Counted from the stretch's first letter, positions 9,484 to 17,741 are shown. The stretch is 64,000 nt of DNA from Acerihabitans arboris (GCF_010131535.1 NZ_WUBS01000003.1:248001-312000); one strand, 5' to 3'. Program-made: numbers and translations. Notes: generated from the sequence alone by a model not told the origin.

Positions 9484-10569
9484 TCATTTATTCACGGCGG
9501 CGCGGAATTGTTTGATGTGTTCCAGCCGTTTGTTTTGCTCCAGGTATTCCAGCAGGGTCTCGTCCACCGGGATCGGCCTGAGCGCGCCGCCCAGTTTTTT
9601 GGTCATGCCGTCCAGATCGTTATCCCCGGCGATATCATGGCGAATGGAGGTGATATCGGCCTTATTGGCCAGCACATCCTGCCCCTCGGGCGACAATACG
9701 TAGTCCAGCCAGAGCTTGGCGGCATTTTTATTCTGCGCCTCGCTGCTGATAAACATCACCCTGGAGAGCACCAGGATATAGTCTTTGGGATAAGAGATGC
9801 CCATGGATGGATCGGTCTTGACGCGGGCGTCGGCATAGGATCCGAGAATGTTGTACCCGATCAGGTTTTCTCCGGACGAAACCCGCTCCATCATGGTGCC
9901 GGTGGACGACTGCACCGACAGTCCGCCCTTCGCCATCTGGGCGAGATGGTCAAAGTAGCGGGGATCGTCTTTCATATCCTGTACCGACAGCATGAATCCA
10001 AGGGCGGATTTTTCGATATCGTAGGTAGTGACCTTGTTTTTAAACCGATCCGGCTGGCTTTGGATTAACTTGGCCAGCGCCACGTGGGAGTCGGGCACTT
10101 CATTGGCCGCGATCAGCCGTTTGTTATAGACAAACACCAGCGGCTCGTAGGTGGTGCCGTAGGCCTTTTCTTTCCATACCGACCAGGCGGGCAGGTTTTT
10201 CGCCTCCGGCGAGGCGTATTGCAGCGCGTAGTCGGCGGCAAGCCTGAGGGCGGTATCCATGGAGGAGCTCCAGATCACGTCGCCGCTGTTGCCGCCTGCC
10301 GCCTGCTCGCTGATATAACGGTTGTACAGTTCGGTGCTGTTCATGTCGTTGTATTCAACCTTCACCCCGGGATAGGCGGCCTCGAACCCCTGGATCAGCG
10401 GGCCGGCGGCCTGGGTGTCGGTGGTTGAATAGATGATAACCTTGCCTTCCTTTTTGGCCCCGTCCACCACCTGCCGGTAGCCGGCCGGGTAGCCCGCAGG
10501 CAGCGCCGGGGCTGCGGCGCCCAGTAACAGAGCGATACTCACCATAGGAACAGAGAATTTTGTCGACAT
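9484..10569 (-). CDS. ABC transporter periplasmic substrate-binding protein (AfuA/FbpA-like family)
   Basis: A 361-residue binding protein with an N-terminal signal peptide (hydrophobic VSIALLLGAAAPALPA). The mature start KKEGKVIIYSTTD and region GDVIWSSSMD match the family 1 binding proteins of Fe(III), phosphonate and sugar-phosphate importers. No adjacent Tyr-Tyr pair of the FbpA iron site is seen near the C-terminal half, so a small organic anion is more likely than iron. It is the first gene of the three-gene leftward importer operon. A perfect 16-nt inverted repeat lies 5 bp upstream of its ATG and may occlude the ribosome site. Confidence 0.9.
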   Translation of the reverse strand: MSTKFSVPMVSIALLLGAAAPALPAGYPAGYRQVVDGAKKEGKVIIYSTTDTQAAGPLIQGFEAAYPGVKVEYNDMNSTELYNRYISEQAAGGNSGDVIWSSSMDTALRLAADYALQYASPEAKNLPAWSVWKEKAYGTTYEPLVFVYNKRLIAANEVPDSHVALAKLIQSQPDRFKNKVTTYDIEKSALGFMLSVQDMKDDPRYFDHLAQMAKGGLSVQSSTGTMMERVSSGENLIGYNILGSYADARVKTDPSMGISYPKDYILVLSRVMFISSEAQNKNAAKLWLDYVLSPEGQDVLANKADITSIRHDIAGDNDLDGMTKKLGGALRPIPVDETLLEYLEQNKRLEHIKQFRAAVNK

Positions 10570-10573
10570 GGGT

Positions 10574-10589
10574 ATTGTTCCACAACAAT
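10574..10589 (-). promoter_or_regulatory. Perfect 16-bp inverted repeat just upstream of the binding-protein start codon
   Basis: ATTGTT-CCAC-AACAAT (6-bp arms) ends 5 bp before the ATG at 10569. In the transcript the loop would hold the only purine-rich stretch (GUGGAA) able to act as ribosome site, so it may be either a repressor operator or a translation-controlling hairpin. This is inference from position and symmetry. Confidence 0.4.
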
Positions 10590-10953
10590 TATTGTAAGAA
10601 AAATTAACATATAGTTAAAGAATCCACCGACGCAAGAGCGCCATTTCTTTATCTTCTTAATTTGTGAGTAGACGCAATATTCAGTATGAAATAGTTTTCA
10701 TCTCACAGATTTACCCGCTTCGGATGAAAAGATCGCGGGTCCGGACGAGGGGATGGGCTGGGAAAAGTAAAAATTTGCCTGCGGACGGCGAATGCCTGCA
10801 CCATTTTAAGGCACGCCGGCAACGCGAAACGCAGGCTGACGTGGTCTATCATGGCGCATTGTCTTGACAAACAAGCGTGGCGCGGTGGTTGCAATGGGAT
10901 GCCCGCGCGCTGGCCGCGGGGCAAAAGGCGGCGGCGGTAAACTAAAGCGGCGC

Positions 10954-10974
10954 GCCGGCCGGGTTGCGGCCGGC
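10954..10974 (-). terminator. Possible terminator hairpin downstream of the SDR gene
   Basis: A perfect 7-bp stem (GCCGGCC/GGCCGGC) with a 7-nt loop lies 10 bp after the SDR stop. Reading leftward, only a weak T-rich stretch (TTTAGTTT) follows after about 9 bp, so intrinsic termination is plausible but not strong. Confidence 0.4.
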
Positions 10975-10984
10975 AATGGGGTGA

Positions 10985-11770
10985 TTAAATCGAGGGGATC
11001 ATGCCACCGTCGACGCGGATCACGCCGCCGGTCATATAGGATGCCTGGACGCTGGCAAGGAATGCCGCCACCGCGCCGTATTCGTCCGGGTTGCCGTAAC
11101 GCCCGGCCGGTATCGCCGCCGCGCTTTTGGCCGCCACGTCTTCTACGCTGACCCCTTCGCGGCCGGCGCGGGCGGCGTCAAGCTGCCCTACCCGGCGGGT
11201 GGCGATGCGGCCCGGCACCATGACGTTTACCGTGATGCCGTCGCGGGCCACTTCCGTGGCAAGGGTTTTCGACCAGCCGGCCAGCGCGATGCGCAGGGTG
11301 TTGGACATTCCCAGGTTGGCGATGGGCGCCACGATGCCCGACGAGGTGCTGGTGATAATCCGGCCCCAGCCCGCGGCGCGCATATCCGGCAGGACCTTGT
11401 CGGTCAGCAGGATAAGCGATCCGACCATGGCGGAAAACTGGGCGCTCCACTGTTCCGGCGTTACGCCGGTCGCCCCGCCCGGCTGCGGACCGCCGGAGTT
11501 GTTGACCAGGATGCCCACCGGCCCGAGGGTGGCGCGGATGCCGGCCAGTACCGCGTCAAAAGTGTCCTGGCGGGTTAAGTCCAGTGCCCAGGCGCGGGCG
11601 CCGCCGCCCCGCTCTTTTATCAGCGCTACGGTTTCATCAAGCGTGCCTTGCGTGCGTCCGCAGACCGCCACCTTGACGCCTTCCGCCGCCAGCGCCAGCG
11701 CGATGGCGCGTCCCAGCCCGCCGCCCGCGCCGCTGACCAGCGCCACGCGCCCCTGTATGCCAAAATCCAT
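10985..11770 (-). CDS. Short-chain dehydrogenase/reductase with altered catalytic residues
   Basis: A 261-residue classical SDR. The cofactor motif GAGGGLGRAIA, LVNNSGG (in place of NNAG) and the C-terminal YMTGGVIRVDGG are clear. At the catalytic site the usual Y-x-x-x-K aligns with SNTLR in NLGMSNTLRIALAGWSK, so Tyr is replaced by Ser and Lys by Arg; the upstream Ser (STSS) is kept. It may use another proton donor or have a changed reaction. It lies 61 bp downstream of the GntR gene on the same strand and is probably co-transcribed, hence under the autoregulated GntR promoter. Confidence 0.88.
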   Translation of the reverse strand: MDFGIQGRVALVSGAGGGLGRAIALALAAEGVKVAVCGRTQGTLDETVALIKERGGGARAWALDLTRQDTFDAVLAGIRATLGPVGILVNNSGGPQPGGATGVTPEQWSAQFSAMVGSLILLTDKVLPDMRAAGWGRIITSTSSGIVAPIANLGMSNTLRIALAGWSKTLATEVARDGITVNVMVPGRIATRRVGQLDAARAGREGVSVEDVAAKSAAAIPAGRYGNPDEYGAVAAFLASVQASYMTGGVIRVDGGMIPSI

Positions 11771-11831
11771 TACCGACTCCTGATTGAATAGAACAAAAAA
11801 ATTAAACAGCGGATCGCCCGGGTTGGCGGTA

Positions 11832-12740
11832 TTAGCCCGCCTTGCTGATTTTGCTGACTTTATTCAGCACATTTTCATAAGCGGATTGCAGGTGGTGGCG
11901 CATCATTTCGGCGGCCTCGGCCATGCGGCCGTCGAGCACCGCGTCGATAATCTCCACATGCTCGCCGCACCATTCGCGCACGCGCTGCTTGTTGGTATAG
12001 CTGCCGAATTCCAGCAGACGGCGCAGGCGGTTCTGCTGTACGATGGATTGCAGGACAAAAATATTGCCGCTGAATTCCGCCAGCGTTTCGTGGAAGCTGG
12101 CATCGGTGTCAAAAATCTGCCGCCCGTCGACGCCCAAGATATCCGGGTGGGAAATCAGGAACATATGCTGCTGCCGTAGGCGTCTGAGCGCGCTTTTATC
12201 GGCCTGGAACCCTTCGGACAGCAGCCCGCCCGGCTCGATCATCAGCCGGAACCGGTAGCCGTTGCTGAGCGCCACGTCGGTGTTGAGCGTCGGCAGGAAC
12301 GACCAGCCGTGGCCTTTGTTGCGCGCTATCAGCCCGTCCTCCGACAGCCGCAGCAGCGTGCGCGACAGCACGTTGCGATCGACGTCGTAGCGCTGGGAAA
12401 TCTCGATTTGGGTCAGCGATTCCGGCAGCTTGCCGGCAATCCGGTCCCTGACCAGCTGCTCATAGAGGTCCTGATCGCTGCTGGCGGGCACATCTATACT
12501 GATACGCTGGATTTCGTCATAGGGTTTCACCAGGAAAAACCCCTGGTTGCGCCGCGTTTCGATAATGCCCAGCTCGCACAGCAGTTTCATGGCCGCGCGC
12601 ACCGGCGTGCGGGAAACGCCCGCCATATCCGCCAGCTGTTGCTCGCGCAGATGATGCCCCGGCTCGAATTTTGCCTCGCGGATCAGGTCAAGGATTTGAT
12701 TTGCCAGCCGCCGTCCGCTGGCCGTCGCCGTTTGAGTCAT
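11832..12740 (-). CDS. GntR-family regulator with two winged-helix domains and an FCD domain
   Basis: A 302-303-residue regulator. A first GntR winged helix (about residues 8-72, LREQQLADMAGVSRTPVRAAMKLLCELGII) is followed by a second winged helix-like module (about 88-150, TQIEISQRYDVDRNVLSRTLLRLSEDGLI) and an FCD effector domain (about 155-295). FCD metal ligands are visible: Asp and His of DTDASFHETL, His of CGEHVEII and His of MRHHLQSA. The ATG at 12740 is chosen because it begins at the first conserved helix; the frame is open upstream but that part is AT-rich promoter. Divergent from an amino-acid importer, with two matching operators in between (12767-12782 and 12878-12893). Confidence 0.92.
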   Translation of the reverse strand: MTQTATASGRRLANQILDLIREAKFEPGHHLREQQLADMAGVSRTPVRAAMKLLCELGIIETRRNQGFFLVKPYDEIQRISIDVPASSDQDLYEQLVRDRIAGKLPESLTQIEISQRYDVDRNVLSRTLLRLSEDGLIARNKGHGWSFLPTLNTDVALSNGYRFRLMIEPGGLLSEGFQADKSALRRLRQQHMFLISHPDILGVDGRQIFDTDASFHETLAEFSGNIFVLQSIVQQNRLRRLLEFGSYTNKQRVREWCGEHVEIIDAVLDGRMAEAAEMMRHHLQSAYENVLNKVSKISKAG

Positions 12741-12766
12741 GTGGTGCCGCGTCCAAAAGTATTTGT

Positions 12767-12782
12767 TGTATATTATTATACA
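12767..12782. promoter_or_regulatory. GntR-type operator TGTAT-N6-ATACA, copy 1
   Basis: TGTAT-ATTATT-ATACA, extended to TTGTATA/TATACAA arms. It ends 27 bp upstream of the GntR start codon, as expected for autoregulation. The same half-sites with the same 6-bp spacing recur at 12878 and 21546. Binding by the adjacent GntR protein is inferred. Confidence 0.65.
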
Positions 12783-12859
12783 ATGCATCCCAAAACAATA
12801 ATACCAAAGAACCGCCCAAAAGCCCCTAAATAGTGCAGGATACGCACCAAAAAAGAGCC

Positions 12860-12893
12860 TTGACAACCCCTTTTTATTGTATTTAATGATACA
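12860..12893 (+). promoter_or_regulatory. Importer promoter with GntR-type operator copy 2 over the -10 region
   Basis: A TTGACA -35 box (12860-12865) is followed at 18-bp spacing by TAATGA (12884-12889). The operator TGTAT-TTAATG-ATACA (12878-12893) covers the -10 element, an arrangement expected for repression. It lies 40 bp upstream of the binding-protein ATG at 12934. Confidence 0.6.
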
Positions 12894-12933
12894 CAAAGAG
12901 CAATTACGCTCATCACACCCCCCGGAGCCTGAC

Positions 12934-13752
12934 ATGTCTAAGAACCTGTTTTTGCGTCGCTATGCCGTCGTCACCCTGGCCGCATTATGTCTGGGAGCGC
13001 CCCTGATGAGCCAGGCGGCAGCGCCAACCCTGGTCAGCAAGGGCGAACTGACCTACGGCACCGCCGCCACCTTTATGCCGTTTGAATACATGAAGGACGG
13101 CAAGCTGACCGGCTTTGATATTGACCTGATACACGCCCTGACGGCCAAGCTGGCGCTGAAACCGCAGCCGATGTCGATGGAGTTCAAGGGGCTGATCCCG
13201 GCGCTGCAGGGCAAACGCCTGGATATCATCAACTCGGCGATGTACATCAATCCGGTCCGCTCGGAACAGGTGGAGTTTGTGCCTTACCTGAAAATCGGCA
13301 GCCGGGTGGTGGTCGCCAAGGGCAATCCGGAGAAGATCACCGGCCGGGATCTGTCGCTGTGCGGCAAGAGCATCGCCGTGACCCTCGGCGGCATCGAGGA
13401 AAGCCAGGCGCGCGCGACCAGCAAACAGTGCCAGGACGCCGGCAAGGCGGCCATTAACGTGATGACCTTCCCGGCGGCCACCGATTCGGCGGTGGCGGTG
13501 GCGCAAAAACGCGCCGACGCTGAATTTCTTTCCACCCCGGGCGCCGTGGCGCTGCTGAACGAAAAAGGCGACACCTTTGAAACGGCGGGCGATGAGTTCG
13601 AGGCCGATACCCATATCGGTTTTGCGGTGCGCAAAGGCGACGCGCCGATGAAAACCCTGCTTGAAACCGGCCTGAAACAACTTGTTGCCGACGGCACCTA
13701 CCAGAAATTGATCGCCAAATGGCAGTTCCCCGCGTCGGTGGCTATTTTTTGA
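12934..13752 (+). CDS. Amino-acid ABC transporter substrate-binding protein (family 3)
   Basis: A 272-residue periplasmic protein of the polar-amino-acid/opine group (SBP_bac_3). A signal peptide (LFLRRYAVVTLAALCLGAPLMSQAAA) precedes the mature domain; GELTYGTAATFMPFEYMKDGKLTGFDIDLIHALTAKL is the canonical N-terminal lobe with the Asp that binds the amino group. Start 12934 has GGAG seven bases upstream. It is the first gene of a rightward operon (permease, ATPase, M20 peptidase, enolase-family enzyme, M24 protein) and is preceded by a GntR-type operator. The ligand is probably an amino acid derivative that needs deacylation. Confidence 0.94.
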   Translation: MSKNLFLRRYAVVTLAALCLGAPLMSQAAAPTLVSKGELTYGTAATFMPFEYMKDGKLTGFDIDLIHALTAKLALKPQPMSMEFKGLIPALQGKRLDIINSAMYINPVRSEQVEFVPYLKIGSRVVVAKGNPEKITGRDLSLCGKSIAVTLGGIEESQARATSKQCQDAGKAAINVMTFPAATDSAVAVAQKRADAEFLSTPGAVALLNEKGDTFETAGDEFEADTHIGFAVRKGDAPMKTLLETGLKQLVADGTYQKLIAKWQFPASVAIF

Positions 13753-13796
13753 TCATGATATCGTTTACCGACCGGTCCCGGCGTTAAGGAAAGTCC

Positions 13797-14516
13797 ATGT
13801 CCCTTGATCTTGTTTGGCAGTACCTGTTCTCACCGGCGTTCTTCCAGGGCGCGTTAATGACCCTGATGTTAACGGTGTGTTCATTGTTTTTCGGCATCAT
13901 CATGGGATTGGTGCTGGCCCTGTTGCAGGAGTCCCGGCTTCGTGTCTGCACGGGCCTGGCCTTCTTTTATCTCTGGCTGTTTCGCGGGACGCCGGTGCTG
14001 TTCCAGATCATCTTTGTCTATAACGTCCTGCCCGGCTTCGGGGTGCGGTTTTCGGCGTTTACCTGCGCCATCCTGGCGCTGTCGCTGAACGAGGGCGCCT
14101 ATATGGCTGAAATCCTGCGTTCCGGCCTGCAGGCGGTACGCAGCGGACAGCGCACCGCGGGCATGGCGCTCGGCATGACCGGCGGGCAGATCATGCGCAA
14201 GATCGTGCTGCCGCAGGCGGCGAGGATTGTGCTGCCGCCGATGGGCAACCAGATGATCAGCATGCTGAAATCCAGCGCCCTGGTGTCGGTGATTGCGGTA
14301 CAGGAGCTGCTGCTTATCGCCAACCAGACCGCCAGCGCCAGCTTCCGCTATTTCGAGGCCCTGTGCGCCGCCGGTATCTATTACCTGGTGCTGACCACCC
14401 TCTTTATGGTGGGCCAGGCCTGGCTGGAACGTTACCTCGACCCGAAAAAACGCAGGAAACCGGCCTTGTCATTAACCGAGCGCCTGTTGCGCAGCAGCAC
14501 CAGCGCGACACACTGA
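13797..14516 (+). CDS. Amino-acid ABC transporter permease (HisM/GlnP type)
   Basis: A 239-residue inner-membrane permease with about five TM segments. LNEGAYMAEILRSGLQAVRSGQRTAGMALGM is the typical periplasmic/EAA-loop region of polar-amino-acid permeases. It follows the binding-protein gene by 44 bp and has AAGGAAAG before the ATG. A single permease gene is present, so the pore is presumably a homodimer. Confidence 0.94.
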   Translation: MSLDLVWQYLFSPAFFQGALMTLMLTVCSLFFGIIMGLVLALLQESRLRVCTGLAFFYLWLFRGTPVLFQIIFVYNVLPGFGVRFSAFTCAILALSLNEGAYMAEILRSGLQAVRSGQRTAGMALGMTGGQIMRKIVLPQAARIVLPPMGNQMISMLKSSALVSVIAVQELLLIANQTASASFRYFEALCAAGIYYLVLTTLFMVGQAWLERYLDPKKRRKPALSLTERLLRSSTSATH

Positions 14517-14526
14517 GGGAAAGTCC

Positions 14527-15270
14527 ATGAAAAGCACAAAACCGGTACTTGAGATCATCGGCGTCGATAAACATTTTGGCGCGCAGCATGTGCTGAAAAA
14601 CTGTTCGCTTAACGTGGCCGAGGGCGACACCGTGGTGCTGATAGGCCCCTCCGGCTCGGGTAAATCCACCCTGCTGCGCTGCGTTAACCTGCTTGAGTCC
14701 ATCGAGGGCGGCGCGATCTTTTTTCGCAACCAGGATATCACCCACGTCGATATCAAGCCGCACCGGCTGCGCCAGGACATCGGCATGGTGTTTCAAAACT
14801 ACGAGCTGTTTTCCCATCTGACCGCCGCGGAAAACATCATGCTGGCGCCGATGACCGTGCGCGGCGTCAGCCGCGCCGAGGCCGAGGCACAGGCGCTGGA
14901 GCTGCTGGGCAAGGTGCGCATCCCGGACAAGGCCGACGCCTTTCCCGACGAACTGTCCGGCGGCCAGCAGCAGCGGGTGGCCATTGCCCGCGCCCTGGCG
15001 ATGAAACCCAAGCTGATGCTGTTCGACGAGCCGACCTCCGCCCTGGATCCGGAAATGATCCGCGAGGTGCTCGACGTGATGGCCGACCTGAGCGCCGAGG
15101 GCATGACCAGCATCGTGGTGACCCACGAGATGGGCTTTGCCCGGCGCGCCGCCAACCATATCGTGTTTATGGAAAACGGCGAAATCATTGAAAACGCCCC
15201 GAGCGACAAGTTTTTCGGCGGCGAGGTGAGCGAGCGCGCGCAGCGCTTCCTCGACCAGATATTGCATTAA
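14527..15270 (+). CDS. Amino-acid ABC transporter ATP-binding protein (GlnQ type)
   Basis: A 247-residue ATPase matching the GlnQ/HisP class in length. Walker A is GPSGSGKST, the signature [15 protein letters not shown], Walker B LMLFDEPTSALDPEM and the switch region VVTHEMGFARRA. It starts 10 bp after the permease stop with GGGAAAG as ribosome site, and completes the three-component importer. Confidence 0.95.
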   Translation: MKSTKPVLEIIGVDKHFGAQHVLKNCSLNVAEGDTVVLIGPSGSGKSTLLRCVNLLESIEGGAIFFRNQDITHVDIKPHRLRQDIGMVFQNYELFSHLTAAENIMLAPMTVRGVSRAEAEAQALELLGKVRIPDKADAFPDELSGGQQQRVAIARALAMKPKLMLFDEPTSALDPEMIREVLDVMADLSAEGMTSIVVTHEMGFARRAANHIVFMENGEIIENAPSDKFFGGEVSERAQRFLDQILH

Positions 15271-15322
15271 TGTTCACCCCCACGCCCTCGTCAGGGGCAT
15301 TTATTCACCTCAGGAGATGTCG

Positions 15323-16486
15323 ATGAGTCTTTCATCGCCCGATATCGGCAGGATGAAACGCGATCTTGCCGCGCTGGTTGCCATCAATACCGAAAACCCG
15401 CCGGGACGCGAGCGCGAGGCGGCCGAGCATATCAGCCGGCTGCTGGCCGACGCCGGTTTTGACCTGACCCTCAGCGAATACCTGCCGGGCCGGACCAATG
15501 TGATTGCGCGCCTGGAAAACGGCGCGGGACCCTGCTTTGCCTTTAATACCCATATCGACGTGGTGCCGGCGGGCGTTGGCTGGAGCCAGGATCCGTTTAC
15601 GCTCACCGAGCGCGACGGCAAATTATACGGCCGCGGTTCCTGCGACGCCAAAGGGCCGCTGGTGGCGATGCTCGAGGCGATGCGGATGCTGGCGGCGCAT
15701 CGCCAAAGCTGGCGCGGCGCCCTGATGGGTATTTTTGTCGCCGACGAGGAAGCTGCCAGCGAAGGCGCCAAATTTTATGTGCGCGAGGCGCCGGCGAAAA
15801 TCGACTATGCGGTAATTGGCGAACCGACCTCCAATACCACCTACTCCGCCCATAAAGGCAGCCTGCGTCCGCTGGTGCGGGTGCAAGGCGTGACCGCGCA
15901 CTCCGGCACGCCGGAACTGGGTGAAAACGCCATTTTCCGCGCCGCCCAGCTGCTGGGGCTGGTGGAACACGCCCACCAGCACAGCGTGCGCTGCCACTGC
16001 CATCCGCTGGTGGGGTCCGCCAGCCTGACGGTGACGCGCATCAGCGGCGGCCATGCCGACAACGTGCTGCCCGACAGCTGCGAACTGCTGCTGGACCGCC
16101 GCATGGTGCCCGGAGAGGACGAAGAACAGGTCAAGCAGGAAATACGCGATCTGCTGGCGCTGGCGCGGGAGAAATTCGGCGTGCGCAGTGAAATCGTCAC
16201 CTTTAAGCCGACCACCGGCGGCGCGACGGAAACCCGTTCCGACGACCCCATCGTGCTGGCGGGCCTTGACGCCTGCCGCGCCCATGGCAATCAGGAACCG
16301 GGGCCGTTTGGCTTCCAGGGCGGGTGCGATCTGGTGCATTTTCGCAGCCTCGGCACCAAGGGCATCGTTATCGGCCCCGGATCGCTGGCCGACGCGCATA
16401 AGCCTGACGAGTTCGTGCCGATCGATGAATTTATTGCCGCCAGCGAAATTTACCGCGACGTGGCGCTGGCGATGATGAGCCGCTAA
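15323..16486 (+). CDS. M20 family metallopeptidase/deacylase (ArgE/DapE-like)
   Basis: A 387-residue cytosolic zinc hydrolase. Ligands and catalytic residues are visible: His and Asp of AFNTHIDVVPAG, Asp of GRGSCDAKGPL, the Glu pair of DEEAASEGAKF, GEPTSN and the late His of DAHKPDEFVP. The family removes acyl groups from amino acids. The ATG at 15323 is chosen because AGGAG lies six bases upstream; the in-frame ATG at 15317 would touch the ribosome site. Its place directly behind an amino-acid importer suggests that the imported compound is an N-acylated or peptide-linked amino acid. Confidence 0.93.
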   Translation: MSLSSPDIGRMKRDLAALVAINTENPPGREREAAEHISRLLADAGFDLTLSEYLPGRTNVIARLENGAGPCFAFNTHIDVVPAGVGWSQDPFTLTERDGKLYGRGSCDAKGPLVAMLEAMRMLAAHRQSWRGALMGIFVADEEAASEGAKFYVREAPAKIDYAVIGEPTSNTTYSAHKGSLRPLVRVQGVTAHSGTPELGENAIFRAAQLLGLVEHAHQHSVRCHCHPLVGSASLTVTRISGGHADNVLPDSCELLLDRRMVPGEDEEQVKQEIRDLLALAREKFGVRSEIVTFKPTTGGATETRSDDPIVLAGLDACRAHGNQEPGPFGFQGGCDLVHFRSLGTKGIVIGPGSLADAHKPDEFVPIDEFIAASEIYRDVALAMMSR

Positions 16487-16496
16487 GGAGCCCGGG

Positions 16497-17741
16497 GTGA
16501 AAGCCACATTGTATCGCGCCGCGCTGCGCTACCCGCATCTGCAGCTGTATACCGCCTCCTCGGGCAGCGTGGCGGCGCTCGACGAACTTTACCTGCTGCT
16601 GGAAGACCAGGGCGTCCACGGCCTGGGCGAGGTGCGGGTAAATATCGCCTACCTTAACGGCTACGGCCAGCAACAGGTCCTGGACGATGTGCTCGGCTAC
16701 CTGCGCCTGCTCGATCTTGGCCAGGACGCCGGGCAACTGCTGGCCGGACTGAACGCCTGGGCGGCCGGTTGCCTTGCGCCGACGCGCATGCTGCTGGACG
16801 TGGCGCTGCATGATTTGCTTGCCCGGCAAGCGGGCATGAGCGTCGCCCGGTGGCTGGCCGATGAAACGACGCCGGGTCAACAATCGCCGGGCATTGCGCC
16901 ATCTACGGGCCAACAGGTTCCGGACATCGCGCCATCGGCGGACGGCGGAGCGCCGGCGGGCCAACGCGTTCCGGGCATCTCGCCGGTGGGCGCCGCCACG
17001 CCTTTGCCGCCGGTGAGCTATCACACCAACCAGACGCTGTTCTGGTCATCGCGCGAACAGATGCTGCAACAGGCCGAGGCCTATGTGGCACGGGGTTTTA
17101 CCGAGCTGAAGCTGCGGGTCGGCGTGGCCGGATTTGACCAGGATCTGGACCGCGTCGGCGCCCTGCGCCGCCGTTTCGGCGGCGCTATCAGCCTGGCGGC
17201 GGACGCCAACGGCCAGTGGCCGGCGCGCGAGGCCCTGGCGCGCCTGCGCGCATTGGCGCCTTTTGATCTGAGTTATCTGGAACAACCGATTGCCGACGGC
17301 CATGCCGACCACCCGGACCATGGCTACGCGGCGCTGGCCGACGCCAGCCCGATCCCGCTGATGCTGGACGAGAGCATGAGCAGCGAGGCGGATCTGGCCC
17401 GCGTGATCGGCCTGGGCGGCAAGGTATGGGCGCACCTGAAGCTGGTGAAGATGGGCGGCATCGGCCCCGCCCTGCGCGCCGCACGGCAGCTTAACGCCGC
17501 GGGCGTGCCCTTTATGATCGGCCAGATGAACGAGGGCGCGGCCGCTACCGCCGCCGCCCTGCATGTCGCCGGCGCCACCCGGCCGGCGCATGCCGAATTG
17601 TACGGCGCCGACGGACTGGGCAACGATCCGGTCGCCGGCCTTATCTATCATCGGGGGCTGGTCAGCAGCCCAAGCGCGTGCGGGCTGGGCGTCAGTTTTG
17701 ACCCCGCCCGGGCGGAATTCATCCAGGAGTTCTGTAAATGA
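16497..17741 (+). CDS. Enolase-superfamily (muconate-lactonizing-type) enzyme with a repeat-containing insertion
   Basis: A 414-residue member of the MLE subgroup. Metal ligands lie in SLAADANGQW (Asp236), SYLEQP (Glu262) and MLDESM (Asp/Glu near 291); the base on the far side is Lys315 in LKLVKMGG. The usual K-x-K of the second strand reads K205-L-R207, so the second catalytic Lys is Arg. Between residues about 123 and 170 the chain has a Pro/Gly/Ala-rich insertion built of repeats (SPGIAP, VPDIAP, VPGISP), placed between the capping domain helix and the barrel. It starts with GTG, 10 bp after the M20 gene, with AAGGAG upstream. Epimerase, racemase or dehydratase activity is possible; the substrate is unknown. 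Confidence 0.86.
   Translation: MKATLYRAALRYPHLQLYTASSGSVAALDELYLLLEDQGVHGLGEVRVNIAYLNGYGQQQVLDDVLGYLRLLDLGQDAGQLLAGLNAWAAGCLAPTRMLLDVALHDLLARQAGMSVARWLADETTPGQQSPGIAPSTGQQVPDIAPSADGGAPAGQRVPGISPVGAATPLPPVSYHTNQTLFWSSREQMLQQAEAYVARGFTELKLRVGVAGFDQDLDRVGALRRRFGGAISLAADANGQWPAREALARLRALAPFDLSYLEQPIADGHADHPDHGYAALADASPIPLMLDESMSSEADLARVIGLGGKVWAHLKLVKMGGIGPALRAARQLNAAGVPFMIGQMNEGAAATAAALHVAGATRPAHAELYGADGLGNDPVAGLIYHRGLVSSPSACGLGVSFDPARAEFIQEFCK
16875..16991 (+). repeat. Three imperfect 33-nt direct repeats inside the enolase-family gene
   Basis: Copies at 16875-16907, 16908-16940 and 16959-16991 share the pattern GG(T/C)CAAC-n4-CCGG(G/A)CAT-n-(T)CGCC. The first two are in direct contact; an 18-nt GC-rich spacer precedes the third. 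The unit is a multiple of three, so the reading frame is kept and encodes G-Q-(Q/R)-x-P-(G/D)-I-(A/S)-P. Confidence 0.75.

Larger units (their letters stand above)
10570..10984. other. Gene-free 415-bp gap between ABC operon and SDR gene
   Basis: It holds the promoter of the leftward ABC operon near 10590-10680 (AT-rich) and, at its right end, the possible SDR terminator at 10954-10974. Short open frames on both strands (for example around 10664-10867) have no ribosome site and no recognisable sequence. Nothing else was seen. Confidence 0.5.

Noticed and set aside
9484..10569. Iron(III) transporter (fbpABC/afuABC) as a firm name
   Set aside because: The architecture fits, but the iron-ligand Tyr pair was not seen, so only the family is given.
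10664..10924. Short frames on both strands in the gap before the SDR gene
   Set aside because: No ribosome site, no similarity to any family I know, low-complexity Arg/Pro content.
16508..16514. TGTAT inside the enolase-type gene as another GntR site
   Set aside because: No ATACA follows at six bases and it lies within coding sequence.
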